A stretch of DNA of 64,000 nucleotides from JARRKC01 sp963723965 (GTDB taxonomy: Bacteria; Acidobacteriota; UBA6911; RPQK01; JAPXNP01), in the NCBI GenBank assembly GCA_963723965.1, contig CAVRSV010000017.1, forward strand, positions 62,001 through 126,000, read 5' to 3'. Under the pieces are notes generated by a model. It did not search any database, was not told where the DNA came from, and saw only the letters and a program-made list of their open reading frames with translations. The position numbers and the translations under genes were made by a program. Of the stretch, positions 26,158 through 34,752 are shown in pieces; position 1 is the first letter of the stretch; every line of letters starts with the position of its first letter.

Positions 26158-26542
26158 TTTGAGATTTGAGATTTACGATTTGAGATTTGGGGGCGGCTGG
26201 GAAGCTGGAAGCAAGAAGCAAGGAGACGAAAGAGTTTCGAGTTCCCAGTTCCTGGTTTCGAGAGAACACCATCCAGATCCGCCGTGGTTTTGGCGATTAC
26301 CTCCGACGCCGCAGGCGTCCTTGGACTGCGGAAGCTCGCTTCCGCTCTCGGTTCGCCCCGGTTTCCCGGTCCGAACTTGCCCCCGGAACCTGACGTGCAG
26401 CGGGTCGACCTCCCGGCCGGACCGCCGTCGACTGACCGTGCGAGTCCTCTCTGCGCGAAAGCGGCAGCATGCTACCGCAGTCCAAAGCGGCTTCGCCTCC
26501 ATCGGTCCAAATCGTAAATCTCAAAGCGTAAATCTCAAATCC
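26156..26542. repeat. composite element: inverted heptamer arrays flanking palindromic repeat copy 2
   Basis: A left array (GATTTGA, GATTTGA, GATTTAC, GATTTGA, GATTTGG; 26156-26190) and a right array (CCAAATC, GTAAATC, TCAAAGC, GTAAATC, TCAAATC; 26507-26541) are inverted relative to each other. They enclose a second 7-bp series (AGTTTCG/AGTTCCC, ~26232-26262) and the palindromic repeat copy 2 (26300-26499). The whole lies between imuB and dnaE2, splitting an otherwise compact operon, and its right end touches the dnaE2 start codon. Confidence 0.85.
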
Positions 26543-26543
26543 C

Positions 26544-29500
26544 ATGGGATACGTTGAACTGCATGCCTGCAGCGCTTTCAGCTTTCTCGAGGGGGCGTCG
26601 AACCCCGAGGCCCTCGTGCAGGAGGCGGCGCGTCTCGGCTATCCGGCACTGGGGTTGCTGGATCGAGACGGCGTCTATGCAGCTCCCCGCTTCTACCGGG
26701 CCTGCCGGGAAGCAGGCATCCGCTCCCTGGTGGGAGCCGAGCTGACCACTCCGGAAGGGAGACTCCCGATCCTGGTGGAATCACGGGCCGGCTATCAGCA
26801 TCTCTGCCGGCTCATCACGTCGACGCAGCTCGGAGCGGAGAAGGGGAGGGGTGTCACGCTCCTGGATGAGGTCGCCGATTACACGCCCGGGACGATCTGC
26901 CTGACCGGGGGCCGGGACGGGGCACTGGCACGCCTTCTGCTCCGGGACCCTCGAGCGGCCCGAGCTTATCTCGCCAGACTGCAGGGTCTGTGGGGGGAGG
27001 GCCGCGTTTACGTGGAGGTGCAGCGGCATTTCGCCCGGGACCAGGAAGCCGTCAACCAGGGCCTGGTCGACCTCGCCCGTGCCGCACAGGCTCCTCTGAT
27101 CGCGACCAACGGGGTGCGCCATGCCACCGCCCCGGGGCGGGTACTGCACGACGTGCTGACCTGCATCCATCACAAAACCACCCTGGACCGGGCGGGACGC
27201 CTGCTCAACCGGAACGCGGAGAGGCACCTGAAGTCTCCGCAGGAAATGGAAAGGGTTTTTGCCGACCTGCCGGAGGCCGTCCGGAATTCGGAGAGCCTGG
27301 CCGAACGGCTGGATTTTACCCTGCAGGATCTGGGCTATCGTTTCCCCGATTATCCGGTGCCCGCCGGCGAAAGCATGACCGGTTATCTGCGCAGGGTCAC
27401 CCATGCCGGCGCCCGCCGGCGTTATCGCCCCTACCATGAGAAGGCCAGGCGTCAGATCGAATACGAGCTGAACATGATCGAGAAGCTCGGTCTGGCCGGC
27501 TATTTTCTCATCGTCTGGGACATCGTCCAGTTCTGCCGCCAAAACGACATCCTGGTTCAGGGAAGGGGGTCGGCGGCCAACAGCGCCGTTTGCTACAGCC
27601 TGGGCATCACGGCCGTCGATCCGGTCGGGATGGAACTTCTATTCGAGCGCTTCCTGTCGGAGGAGCGCGGCGAGTGGCCCGATATCGATCTGGATTTGCC
27701 CAGCGGGGACCACCGCGAACGGGTCATCCAGTATGTCTACGAGCGCTACGGGCGGCGGGGCGCGGCGATGACCGCCAACGTCATCACCTACCGGGGCCGC
27801 AGCGCCGCCCGGGAGGTCGGCAAGGCCTTCGGCTTCCCTCTCGAGACGCTCGATCGCCTGTCCAAGCTGCTGGTGACCTGGGGGGAGACGGGGCTGCACG
27901 ACGAGACGCTTCTGCTGCAGCGGATCCGGGAAGCCGGACTCGAGATCGGAAGCCGGCGGACACGCCTGTTCGCGCGCCTCTGGCGGGAGATCCAGAACCT
28001 GCCCCGCCACCTCGGTCAGCATACGGGAGGGATGGTCATCTGCCAGGGGCGGCTCGATTCGGTGGTGCCTCTCGAGCGCGCCCGCATGCCGGATCGAACC
28101 GTCGTGCAGTGGGACAAGGATGATTGCGCCGATCTGGGCATCATCAAGGTGGATCTGCTGGGGCTGGGCATGATGGCCGCCATTCATGAAGCCCTGGAAC
28201 TGGTCCGGAGTTCGGGGCGTGAGATCGACCTCGCCCATCTGCCTCAGGACGACCCCCAGGTCTATGCCATGCTCCGCAAGGCCGATACGGTGGGGGTCTT
28301 CCAGGTGGAGAGCCGGGCCCAGATGGCCACCCTGCCTCGTCTGCAGCCCACCTGTTTCTACGACCTGGTGGTGGAAGTGGCCATTATCCGGCCGGGCCCG
28401 ATCGTCGGTGAGATGGTCCATCCCTACTTGAGGCGCAGAGCGGGTCTCGAGCCGGTCGTCTACCCTCATCCCTCCCTCGAGCCGATCCTGAAGCGAACCC
28501 TGGGGGTGCCCCTCTTTCAGGAACAGTTGCTGCGGATCGCCATGGTTGCCGCCGGTTTCTCCGGCGGAGAAGCGGAAGAGCTGCGGCGGGCCCTGGGCTT
28601 CAAGCGGCCCGACGACGCAATGCGCCGGATCGAGAAGAAGCTTCGCGACGGCCTGGCCCGCAACCGGATCACCGGCAAGACGCACGAGACCCTCATCAAG
28701 TACATCACCTCCTTTGCCCTGTACGGCTTCCCCGAATCCCACGCCGCCAGCTTCGCGTTGCTGGCCTATGCCAGTGCCTATCTCAAGGCGCACTATCCGG
28801 CCGCCTTCTATACCGCCCTGCTCAACAACCAGCCCATGGGGTTCTACCATCCGGCGACACTCGTCAAGGATGCCCAGCACCACGGCCAGCGCGTGCGTTG
28901 TATCGATGTCCGTCATTCCGACTGGCGCTGCGGTGTCGAGCCGGACGGATCCATTCGGCTGGGCTTGATGTATGTCCGCGGCTTACGGCGGGAGACCGGG
29001 CTGCGGATCGAGACAGAACGCAAGCGGCGGCCCTATGCCGGCATCGAAGATCTGCAGCGGCGGGTGCATCTGAACCGCAGCGAAATTGCGATGCTGGCCC
29101 GGATCGGCGCCCTGAACTCCTTCGATATGCGGCGGCGGGAGGCGCTCTGGCAGGTCGAGCGGGCCGGTCGCTTCGCGGGACCGCTTCTCGAGACGCTGCC
29201 AATGGAGAAGGAGCCTTCCCCGCTCCGGGACATGACGGCGGTGGAACGGATGGTTTCCGATTACGCGGGGACGGGGATGACCATCGGGCCCCATCCCATG
29301 GCTTTGAAGCGCCGCGCTTTGTCCGGGCAGGGAGTCACCCCGGCCGAGCGGCTCCATCGGGTGCCGAGCGGACGAACGGTGCGGGTGGCGGGCACGGTGA
29401 TCGTGCGCCAGCGGCCCATGACGGCAAAGGGCTTTCTGTTCGTGAGCCTGGAAGACGAAACGGGGATCGCCAATATCATTGTTCGTCCGAAGATGTTCGA

Positions 29501-29648
29501 CGAGCACCGCCTGCTTCTGATGGGTTCCTCCTTTCTGCTCGTCGAGGGAGTGCTCCAGAACCAGGAAGGGGTCGTTTCGGTGCGGGCCGAGCGGTTCGAG
29601 GCGCTGGAACCTTTCGAGATCGGGGTCGGCTCGCACGATTTCGGGTAA
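26544..29648 (+). CDS. dnaE2: error-prone DNA polymerase III alpha subunit
   Basis: A 1034-residue C-family polymerase. The N-terminal PHP domain (HACSAFSFLEGA..., LLDRDGVYAAPRF) is followed by the polymerase palm with PDIDLD (catalytic D380 and D382) and GRGSAANSAVCYSLGIT. FPESHAASFALLAYASAYLK and the C-terminal OB fold (GTVIVRQRPMTAKGFLFVSLEDETG) are typical of DnaE2. It lacks the C-terminal tail of replicative DnaE. With ImuA and ImuB it makes up the SOS mutasome. There is no ribosome site; the repeat array runs directly up to the ATG, so its expression signals are unclear. Confidence 0.95.
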   Translation: MGYVELHACSAFSFLEGASNPEALVQEAARLGYPALGLLDRDGVYAAPRFYRACREAGIRSLVGAELTTPEGRLPILVESRAGYQHLCRLITSTQLGAEKGRGVTLLDEVADYTPGTICLTGGRDGALARLLLRDPRAARAYLARLQGLWGEGRVYVEVQRHFARDQEAVNQGLVDLARAAQAPLIATNGVRHATAPGRVLHDVLTCIHHKTTLDRAGRLLNRNAERHLKSPQEMERVFADLPEAVRNSESLAERLDFTLQDLGYRFPDYPVPAGESMTGYLRRVTHAGARRRYRPYHEKARRQIEYELNMIEKLGLAGYFLIVWDIVQFCRQNDILVQGRGSAANSAVCYSLGITAVDPVGMELLFERFLSEERGEWPDIDLDLPSGDHRERVIQYVYERYGRRGAAMTANVITYRGRSAAREVGKAFGFPLETLDRLSKLLVTWGETGLHDETLLLQRIREAGLEIGSRRTRLFARLWREIQNLPRHLGQHTGGMVICQGRLDSVVPLERARMPDRTVVQWDKDDCADLGIIKVDLLGLGMMAAIHEALELVRSSGREIDLAHLPQDDPQVYAMLRKADTVGVFQVESRAQMATLPRLQPTCFYDLVVEVAIIRPGPIVGEMVHPYLRRRAGLEPVVYPHPSLEPILKRTLGVPLFQEQLLRIAMVAAGFSGGEAEELRRALGFKRPDDAMRRIEKKLRDGLARNRITGKTHETLIKYITSFALYGFPESHAASFALLAYASAYLKAHYPAAFYTALLNNQPMGFYHPATLVKDAQHHGQRVRCIDVRHSDWRCGVEPDGSIRLGLMYVRGLRRETGLRIETERKRRPYAGIEDLQRRVHLNRSEIAMLARIGALNSFDMRRREALWQVERAGRFAGPLLETLPMEKEPSPLRDMTAVERMVSDYAGTGMTIGPHPMALKRRALSGQGVTPAERLHRVPSGRTVRVAGTVIVRQRPMTAKGFLFVSLEDETGIANIIVRPKMFDEHRLLLMGSSFLLVEGVLQNQEGVVSVRAERFEALEPFEIGVGSHDFG

Positions 29649-29649
29649 G

Positions 29650-29715
29650 GAGATTTTCGATTGTCGATTTGGGGGCGGGAAACGGGAGCCGGGAAACGGG
29701 AAGCGGGAGCCCGGA
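29650..29715 (+). repeat. heptamer arrays after dnaE2
   Basis: GAGATTT, TCGATTG, TCGATTT followed by a GC-rich series (AAACGGG, AGCCGGG, AAACGGG, AAGCGGG) with a 7-bp period. Its inverted counterpart (CGAAATT, CGAAAAT, CGAAAAT, CGGAGAT) is at 30533-30561, so the pair encloses the 900-bp repeat region upstream of the GlgE-like gene. Confidence 0.75.
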
Positions 29716-29858
29716 CCGGCAGCGCACTTGCTCTCGCGCTGCGTGAAGCCCGCTGTCGAATCGTCTGCGTTGCTGTCACCGATCCGTAAACCGAGGCTCA
29801 CCGATCTCCAAACCGCCGTTTCCCGCAGAACGCGAAACCCGAAACTCGAAACCCGAGG

Positions 29859-30088
29859 GCGCGTTGCCCAAAGGGCTGGGGCCTCCGATCGGTGTGCCCC
29901 CACTGGAGTGAGGTCTCGGCAGCCTGATCTCACGCGAAGCCGCAGAGTACGCAACGCCGCAAAGAGATTCTTTGTGGGTGGCGGCTTGGCGTCCTTCTTT
30001 GCGCCGTTGCGTGGAACCAACCCACCGTGCATTCGCCTGCCTGCCAGCGTCCGATCCGACACAGCCCTTGCCATTCGGACAACCCGCC
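29859..30088 (+). repeat. 230-bp direct repeat, copy 1
   Basis: This copy is very similar to 30298-30533, sharing long identical runs around GGTCTCGGCAGCCTGATCTC and CAAAGAGATTCTTTGTGG. It begins GGGCGCGTTGCCCAAAGGG and ends near GGACAACCCGCC, which are degenerate inverted ends. No frame in it is a credible gene. The stretch between the copies (30089-30265) is also GC-rich 7-8-bp periodic sequence without a gene. Confidence 0.85.
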
Positions 30089-30265
30089 TTCGCCCTTCGG
30101 CGTTGGGCCCTCGCTGTTCGGCTTGGAGAACGGGAGGACGGGAGCGCGGGAGGACGGGATGCCGCTCCGTATTTCAGAACCCGAACGAAGTGAGGCGCCC
30201 CGCGCCGGGCCCGGAGAACGGGAGGACGGGTCTCGCGAGGGAGGGAGGGAACCGCGTCAGAGCGA

Positions 30266-30315
30266 TTTGGGCAACACGCCCCCGAAACGCGAAACCCGGG
30301 GGCGTGTTGCCCAAA
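30266..30315. repeat. perfect 18-bp stem hairpin at the repeat junction
   Basis: 30266-30283 and 30298-30315 are exact reverse complements (core GGGCAACACGCCCCC) with a 14-nt loop. The right arm is the left end of direct-repeat copy 2. A related inverted end, GGGGCAACACGCCCC, closes copy 2 at about 30519-30533, so the copy has terminal inverted repeats. Confidence 0.9.
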
Positions 30316-30533
30316 GGGAGACGGCCTCCGATCGGTGTGCGCCCACTGGAGAGAGGTCTCGGCAGCCTGATCTCACGCCAAGGCGCCAAGTACGCCACGC
30401 CGCAAAGAGATTCTTTGTGGGTGGCGGCTTGGCGTCCTTCTTTGCGCCGTTGCGTGGAACCAACCCACCGTGCCTTCGCCTGCCTGCCACCGTCCGATCC
30501 AACACAACCCTTACCATTGGGGCAACACGCCCC
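30298..30533 (+). repeat. 230-bp direct repeat, copy 2, with terminal inverted repeats
   Basis: Copy 2 starts GGGGGCGTGTTGCCC and ends GGGGCAACACGCCCC, giving inverted ends of about 15 bp, and encodes no protein. The inner part contains CGCCAAGGCGCC and CTTGGCGTCC hairpin pieces. Size and ends resemble a miniature inverted-repeat element. It lies about 70 bp before the start of the GlgE-like gene. Confidence 0.8.
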
Positions 30534-30602
30534 GAAATTCGAAAATCGAAAATCGGAGATCTCCAGCCGACAGGACTGCGCAAGTTCAGGTACTCTATCA
30601 GG

Positions 30603-32582
30603 ATGCAGCGTCAGCGGGTGACGATCGAACACGTCAAGCCCCAGGTCGATGCCGGCCGGTTCCCGGTCAAACGAGTCACGGAAGACCTGGTCTCCGTCGA
30701 GGCACGCATCTTCGCCGATGGGCGGGATGCCATCAGCGCCGAGTTGCTCCACCGAAGATCCGCCCCGGGGAGCACCTGGCAGAGCGTTCCCATGCGTACC
30801 GCCGGAGGCGACCAATGGACGGCTGCATTCGCGGTATCCGAGCCCGGGCTCCATCACTTCACGATTCGGGCCTGGATCGATGCCTTCGAAACCTGGCGAC
30901 GGGATCTTCGAAGGAGGATCGACGCCGGGCAGGACGTCGCCGGAGAATTGCTGGTCGGAGCGCGGCTCGCGCAGGATGCGGCCGAACGCGCCACCGGGAA
31001 AGACCGGGAGCAACTGCTCGAATTTGCGCATTTCCTGCGCACCGATGAGGCCCCCGGTCTGCGTATTCCCCTGGCTCTGGACGACGAGCTCGCCGAGATC
31101 ATCCGTCGATACCCCGAGGGTGACCTGGTGACACGGCATCCGACGGAATTCGAGGTTCTGGTCGAGTCGAAGCGGGCGCGATTCGGAAGCTGGTACGAGA
31201 TGTTCCCACGCTCCTGCGGCTCGGCCGGGATATCCGGCTCCTTTGCGGACTGCGAACCCTTTCTGGAACGCGTTGCCGAAATGGGGTTCGAAGTGGTCTG
31301 CTTTCCGCCCATTCACCCCATCGGGAGGACCGGCAGACGGGGTGCCGACGGTCGTTCCGAGGCCTCGCCGGAGGACGTCGGCAATCCCTACGCCGTCGGT
31401 TCGGAGGAGGGGGGTCACAAATCGATTCATCCCGAACTGGGAACGATGGAAGACTTCCACCGCCTGCTGGAAAAGGCCTCTTCACTGGGGATCGAGATCG
31501 CTCTCGACCTGGCGTTCCAGTGTTCCCCCGATCATCCGTATCTGCAGGAGCATCCCGAATGGTTCCGGACCGCTCCCGACGGTTCCGTCCGCCGGGCCGA
31601 GGTTCCGCCGCGCCGTTACGACGATATCGTACCGTTCGATTTCGAGACCGCCGCCGTCGAAAGCCTGTGGCAGGAGCTGCACAGCATCGTCGAGTTCTGG
31701 ATCGCGCAGGGTGTGCGCCTCTTCCGTGCCGATCTCCCTCATCAGAAGCCCTTCGCCTTCTGGAAGTGGCTGCTCGAGAAGACGCGTGAGCAGCACCCGG
31801 AAGTCGTTTTTCTGGCGGGCGGATTCGCCCGTCCGTCCGTCGTCGAGCGTCTGGGGAAAATCGGTTTCTCGCAGTGCTGCGTCAACTTCCCGTGGCGCAA
31901 TACCAAGGCCGAGCTGGTGGAGTACTTCACGGCCCTTCGGGCGGAGGAGGTGCGCGAATACCTGCGCCCCAGCGCCTGGCCGAACACTCCGGAAGTGTTG
32001 CCCGAGTTCCTCCAGACGGGAGGCCGTGCGGCCTTTTTGATCCGTCTCATCCTTGCCGCCACGCTCTCGTCCAGCTACGGCGTCTATGGACCCGCCTTCG
32101 AGCTCTGCGAAACGGAGCCCTCGGAATCCGGCAGCGCCCGCTATGCCGTGGCCGAGAAGTACGCCCTCAAGGAATGGGCCATCGGAGAGGTCGCGGACCT
32201 GCGCGAGCAGATCGGGCGGGTCAATGCCATCCGCCGCCAGTGCCCGGGTCTGCAGAGCAACCGAAATCTGAGATTCCACGCCGTTGAGAATCAGCAGATC
32301 ATCTGTTATTCCAAGCGGGACGACGAAACCGAGGCGCTGGTCCTGGTGGCGGTCAATCTCGATCCTTACCACGTCCAGTCCGGCTGGCTCGATCTGCCTC
32401 TCGAAGGGCTCGGGCTGCCGGCGGACCGCTCGTTCGAAGTCCGCGATCTGCTGAGCGGCAGCCGTCATCTCTGGTTCGGTCCGCGGAACTTCGTGGAACT
32501 GGATCCACGGACGTCGCCGGCCCGCATTTTCGAAATTCGCGGGAAAGTGCCGACCGAACGGGACTTCGAGTTCTTCATCTGA
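30603..32582 (+). CDS. GlgE-like maltosyltransferase with altered active site
   Basis: From ATG 30603 the protein has 659 residues, the usual GlgE size; the longer frame upstream is repeat DNA. The N-terminal domain (VTIEHVKPQVDAGRFPVKR) and the GH13 barrel (VVCFPPIHPIGRTGRRG, DLAFQCSPDHPYLQEHPEWF) are clearly GlgE, which extends alpha-1,4-glucans from maltose-1-phosphate. The nucleophile is kept (D377 in FRADLPHQKP). The acid/base Glu of the LxEAFTRP motif is Gly (G406 in FLAGGFARP), and the third acidic residue is Glu (E464 in NTPEVLPE). It may be inactive, regulatory or altered in reaction. It leads a glycogen gene cluster; TACTCT six bases before ATG suggests a leaderless start. Confidence 0.88.
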   Translation: MQRQRVTIEHVKPQVDAGRFPVKRVTEDLVSVEARIFADGRDAISAELLHRRSAPGSTWQSVPMRTAGGDQWTAAFAVSEPGLHHFTIRAWIDAFETWRRDLRRRIDAGQDVAGELLVGARLAQDAAERATGKDREQLLEFAHFLRTDEAPGLRIPLALDDELAEIIRRYPEGDLVTRHPTEFEVLVESKRARFGSWYEMFPRSCGSAGISGSFADCEPFLERVAEMGFEVVCFPPIHPIGRTGRRGADGRSEASPEDVGNPYAVGSEEGGHKSIHPELGTMEDFHRLLEKASSLGIEIALDLAFQCSPDHPYLQEHPEWFRTAPDGSVRRAEVPPRRYDDIVPFDFETAAVESLWQELHSIVEFWIAQGVRLFRADLPHQKPFAFWKWLLEKTREQHPEVVFLAGGFARPSVVERLGKIGFSQCCVNFPWRNTKAELVEYFTALRAEEVREYLRPSAWPNTPEVLPEFLQTGGRAAFLIRLILAATLSSSYGVYGPAFELCETEPSESGSARYAVAEKYALKEWAIGEVADLREQIGRVNAIRRQCPGLQSNRNLRFHAVENQQIICYSKRDDETEALVLVAVNLDPYHVQSGWLDLPLEGLGLPADRSFEVRDLLSGSRHLWFGPRNFVELDPRTSPARIFEIRGKVPTERDFEFFI

Positions 32583-32625
32583 CCGGAAGTGGCAGGCCGG
32601 GACCGGGGACCGCAGGGGAGCTGAT

Positions 32626-34725
32626 TTGCTGGACCGATTGAAAGAGCTGGCGCGACTTTACGCAGTCGATTCGGAGTACTACGACGGACTGGGCGTGCGC
32701 CGCGAACCGCCGCCGGAATCCCTGCTGGCCATCGTGCGCAGCCTGGGGGCGCCGGTCAACGGCCTGGGGGACGTGCCCTTGGGATTGCACGAGCGGACGT
32801 CCCAGCTGGCGACGGCACCGGTCGAGCCCGTCATCGTCACCTGGGGCGACTCCCCGCTTGTGGTGGATCTCAACCTGGCCGATCCGGGCGACGAGACGAA
32901 GCTGGAGTTCACGCTGGTCTATGAGGACGGCGAGACCCAGATTCGACCGCTCGCCTGGGGGCAGGGCCAAGGGCTCGCCGAGTCCACTTTCGAGGGACGT
33001 CATTACCGGAGACGGCGCTTCGTCCTCGATACTCCGGTCCGGCACGGATACCATACGCTTCGAATCGAGGGGGCGGGAATCGCGGCCTCGTGCTTCGTGA
33101 TCTCCGCGCCGGCCAGGGCCTTTCAGGGGCCGGGCCGGCGGAGCTGGGGGATGTTTCTGCCCGCCTATGCGCTGCACGGGAGCTCGAGCTGGGGGGCGGG
33201 CGATCTGAGCGATTTCCACCGTTTCATGGATTGGACGGCCGATCTCGGCGGACGCTTCGTAGGCACCCTTCCCCTGTTTGCCGCATTTCTGGAAGAACCG
33301 TTCGCCCCCAGTCCGTACGCCCCGGTCAGCCGGTTGTTCTGGAATGAATTCTTCGCCGATCCGACGCGGGCACCCAACTGGGCGGCCTGTGAGGAAGCCC
33401 AACGCCTCGTTGCCTCCGAGTCCTTCGAACGAGCGATCGAGAAGGAACGCGCCGGGCGGATGGTCGACTACCACTCCCAGATGGCGTTGAAGGCCCGTAT
33501 CTTCCAGTCGTTGTCTCGGCAGTTCTGGAGCTCCCGGGGGGGCAAAGATCCGGACTTGCTCGACTTCCTGAAGTCCCGGCCGGAAGTCCGCGACTACGCG
33601 AATTTCCGGGCGGTCGTCGAGCGGCGACGCCGAAACTGGCAGGCCTGGCCGAAACGGATGCAGGCCGGAACCCTCCGGCCGGGGGACCGGGAGGCCGAAC
33701 GCTACCAGTACCATCTGTACGTCCAATGGCTCGTCCAGCGTCAAATGGAGGCGCTCATCGAGTCGGGCCGCCGGCGGGAGACCGGGCTGTACCTCGATCT
33801 GCCGCTGGGAGTCCATCCCGACGGCTTCGATGCCTGGAAATCGCGCCAGAGTTTCGCGGCCGGCATGTCCGGCGGCGCTCCGCCGGATGGTTTCTTCACC
33901 GTGGGCCAGGAGTGGGGTTTCCCACCGCTCCACCCGGAATCGGAACGGAGTCGGCAGTATCGCTACTTGCGCTCGGTGCTGGCCAATCTGATGCGGCACA
34001 CGGACATGATCCGGATCGATCACGCCATGAGTCTGCAGCGGCTCTTCTGGGTGCCCCAGGGCGCGTCGGCTCTGGAAGGAGCGTACGTCTACTACCGGAT
34101 GGAAGAACTGTTCGCCCTGGTTGTCCTCGAGTCTGCCCGCAACGACTGTGTGATCGTCGGGGAGGACCTGGGCACGGTGACTCCGGAGCTGCGTCAGACG
34201 ATGGAGGAGCGCGGTCTCTACCGCATGTACGTGGGACAGTTCGAGCTCGCGCTGGACAGGAATCCTCCCTTCAGCGAGCCGCAGCCGCGCATGGTGGCGA
34301 GTCTGAACACACATGACACGCCGACGGCCGCAGGTTTCTGGTTCGCTGACGACGTCGAGCTCCGCAAGGATCTGGGATTGCTCAAAGGCGAGGATCTCTC
34401 CCAGGAGCGTGCGGGTCGGGCCTCGCTGCGGGAGGCTCTGAAGAGTCGGCTCGATGTGGAGGCGGAGGCACCTCCCTTCCAGGTCCAGTTCCAGATTCTC
34501 GTCCGCTGGCTGGAGTTTCTGGCCGCCAGTCCCGCCGAGTACGTGCTCGTCACGTTGGAGGATCTGCTCCAGACACGGGAGCCCCAGAATGTTCCGGGTA
34601 CCTACGACGAGCAGCCCAACTGGAAGCGGAAGACCCGCCTTCCCTTCGAGGCTTTCCGCGAGGATACCCGGGTGGTCGAGACCCTGAAGCGGGTGGAGTC
34701 CCTGCGCCGAAAAGAGGATGTATGA
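32626..34725 (+). CDS. malQ: 4-alpha-glucanotransferase (amylomaltase)
   Basis: A 699-residue GH77 enzyme that transfers alpha-1,4-glucan segments between acceptors. It has an N-terminal beta-rich extension of about 170 residues, then the GH77 barrel. The catalytic residues are nucleophile D465 in MIRIDHAMSL, acid/base E513 in VGEDLGTV and D564 in NTHDTPT. Translation starts at TTG 32626, supported by AGGGGAG six bases upstream. It follows the GlgE-like gene by 43 bp and precedes glgB by 27 bp, so the three are one transcription unit for storage-glucan metabolism. Confidence 0.93.
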   Translation: MLDRLKELARLYAVDSEYYDGLGVRREPPPESLLAIVRSLGAPVNGLGDVPLGLHERTSQLATAPVEPVIVTWGDSPLVVDLNLADPGDETKLEFTLVYEDGETQIRPLAWGQGQGLAESTFEGRHYRRRRFVLDTPVRHGYHTLRIEGAGIAASCFVISAPARAFQGPGRRSWGMFLPAYALHGSSSWGAGDLSDFHRFMDWTADLGGRFVGTLPLFAAFLEEPFAPSPYAPVSRLFWNEFFADPTRAPNWAACEEAQRLVASESFERAIEKERAGRMVDYHSQMALKARIFQSLSRQFWSSRGGKDPDLLDFLKSRPEVRDYANFRAVVERRRRNWQAWPKRMQAGTLRPGDREAERYQYHLYVQWLVQRQMEALIESGRRRETGLYLDLPLGVHPDGFDAWKSRQSFAAGMSGGAPPDGFFTVGQEWGFPPLHPESERSRQYRYLRSVLANLMRHTDMIRIDHAMSLQRLFWVPQGASALEGAYVYYRMEELFALVVLESARNDCVIVGEDLGTVTPELRQTMEERGLYRMYVGQFELALDRNPPFSEPQPRMVASLNTHDTPTAAGFWFADDVELRKDLGLLKGEDLSQERAGRASLREALKSRLDVEAEAPPFQVQFQILVRWLEFLAASPAEYVLVTLEDLLQTREPQNVPGTYDEQPNWKRKTRLPFEAFREDTRVVETLKRVESLRRKEDV

Positions 34726-34752
34726 AGCGGAGGAAACCTGTAGAGTAAGGGC

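Noticed and set aside
30027..30602. N-terminal extension of 192 codons on the GlgE-like protein
   Set aside because: The extra region is entirely within the direct-repeat element, and GlgE homology starts directly after the ATG at 30603.
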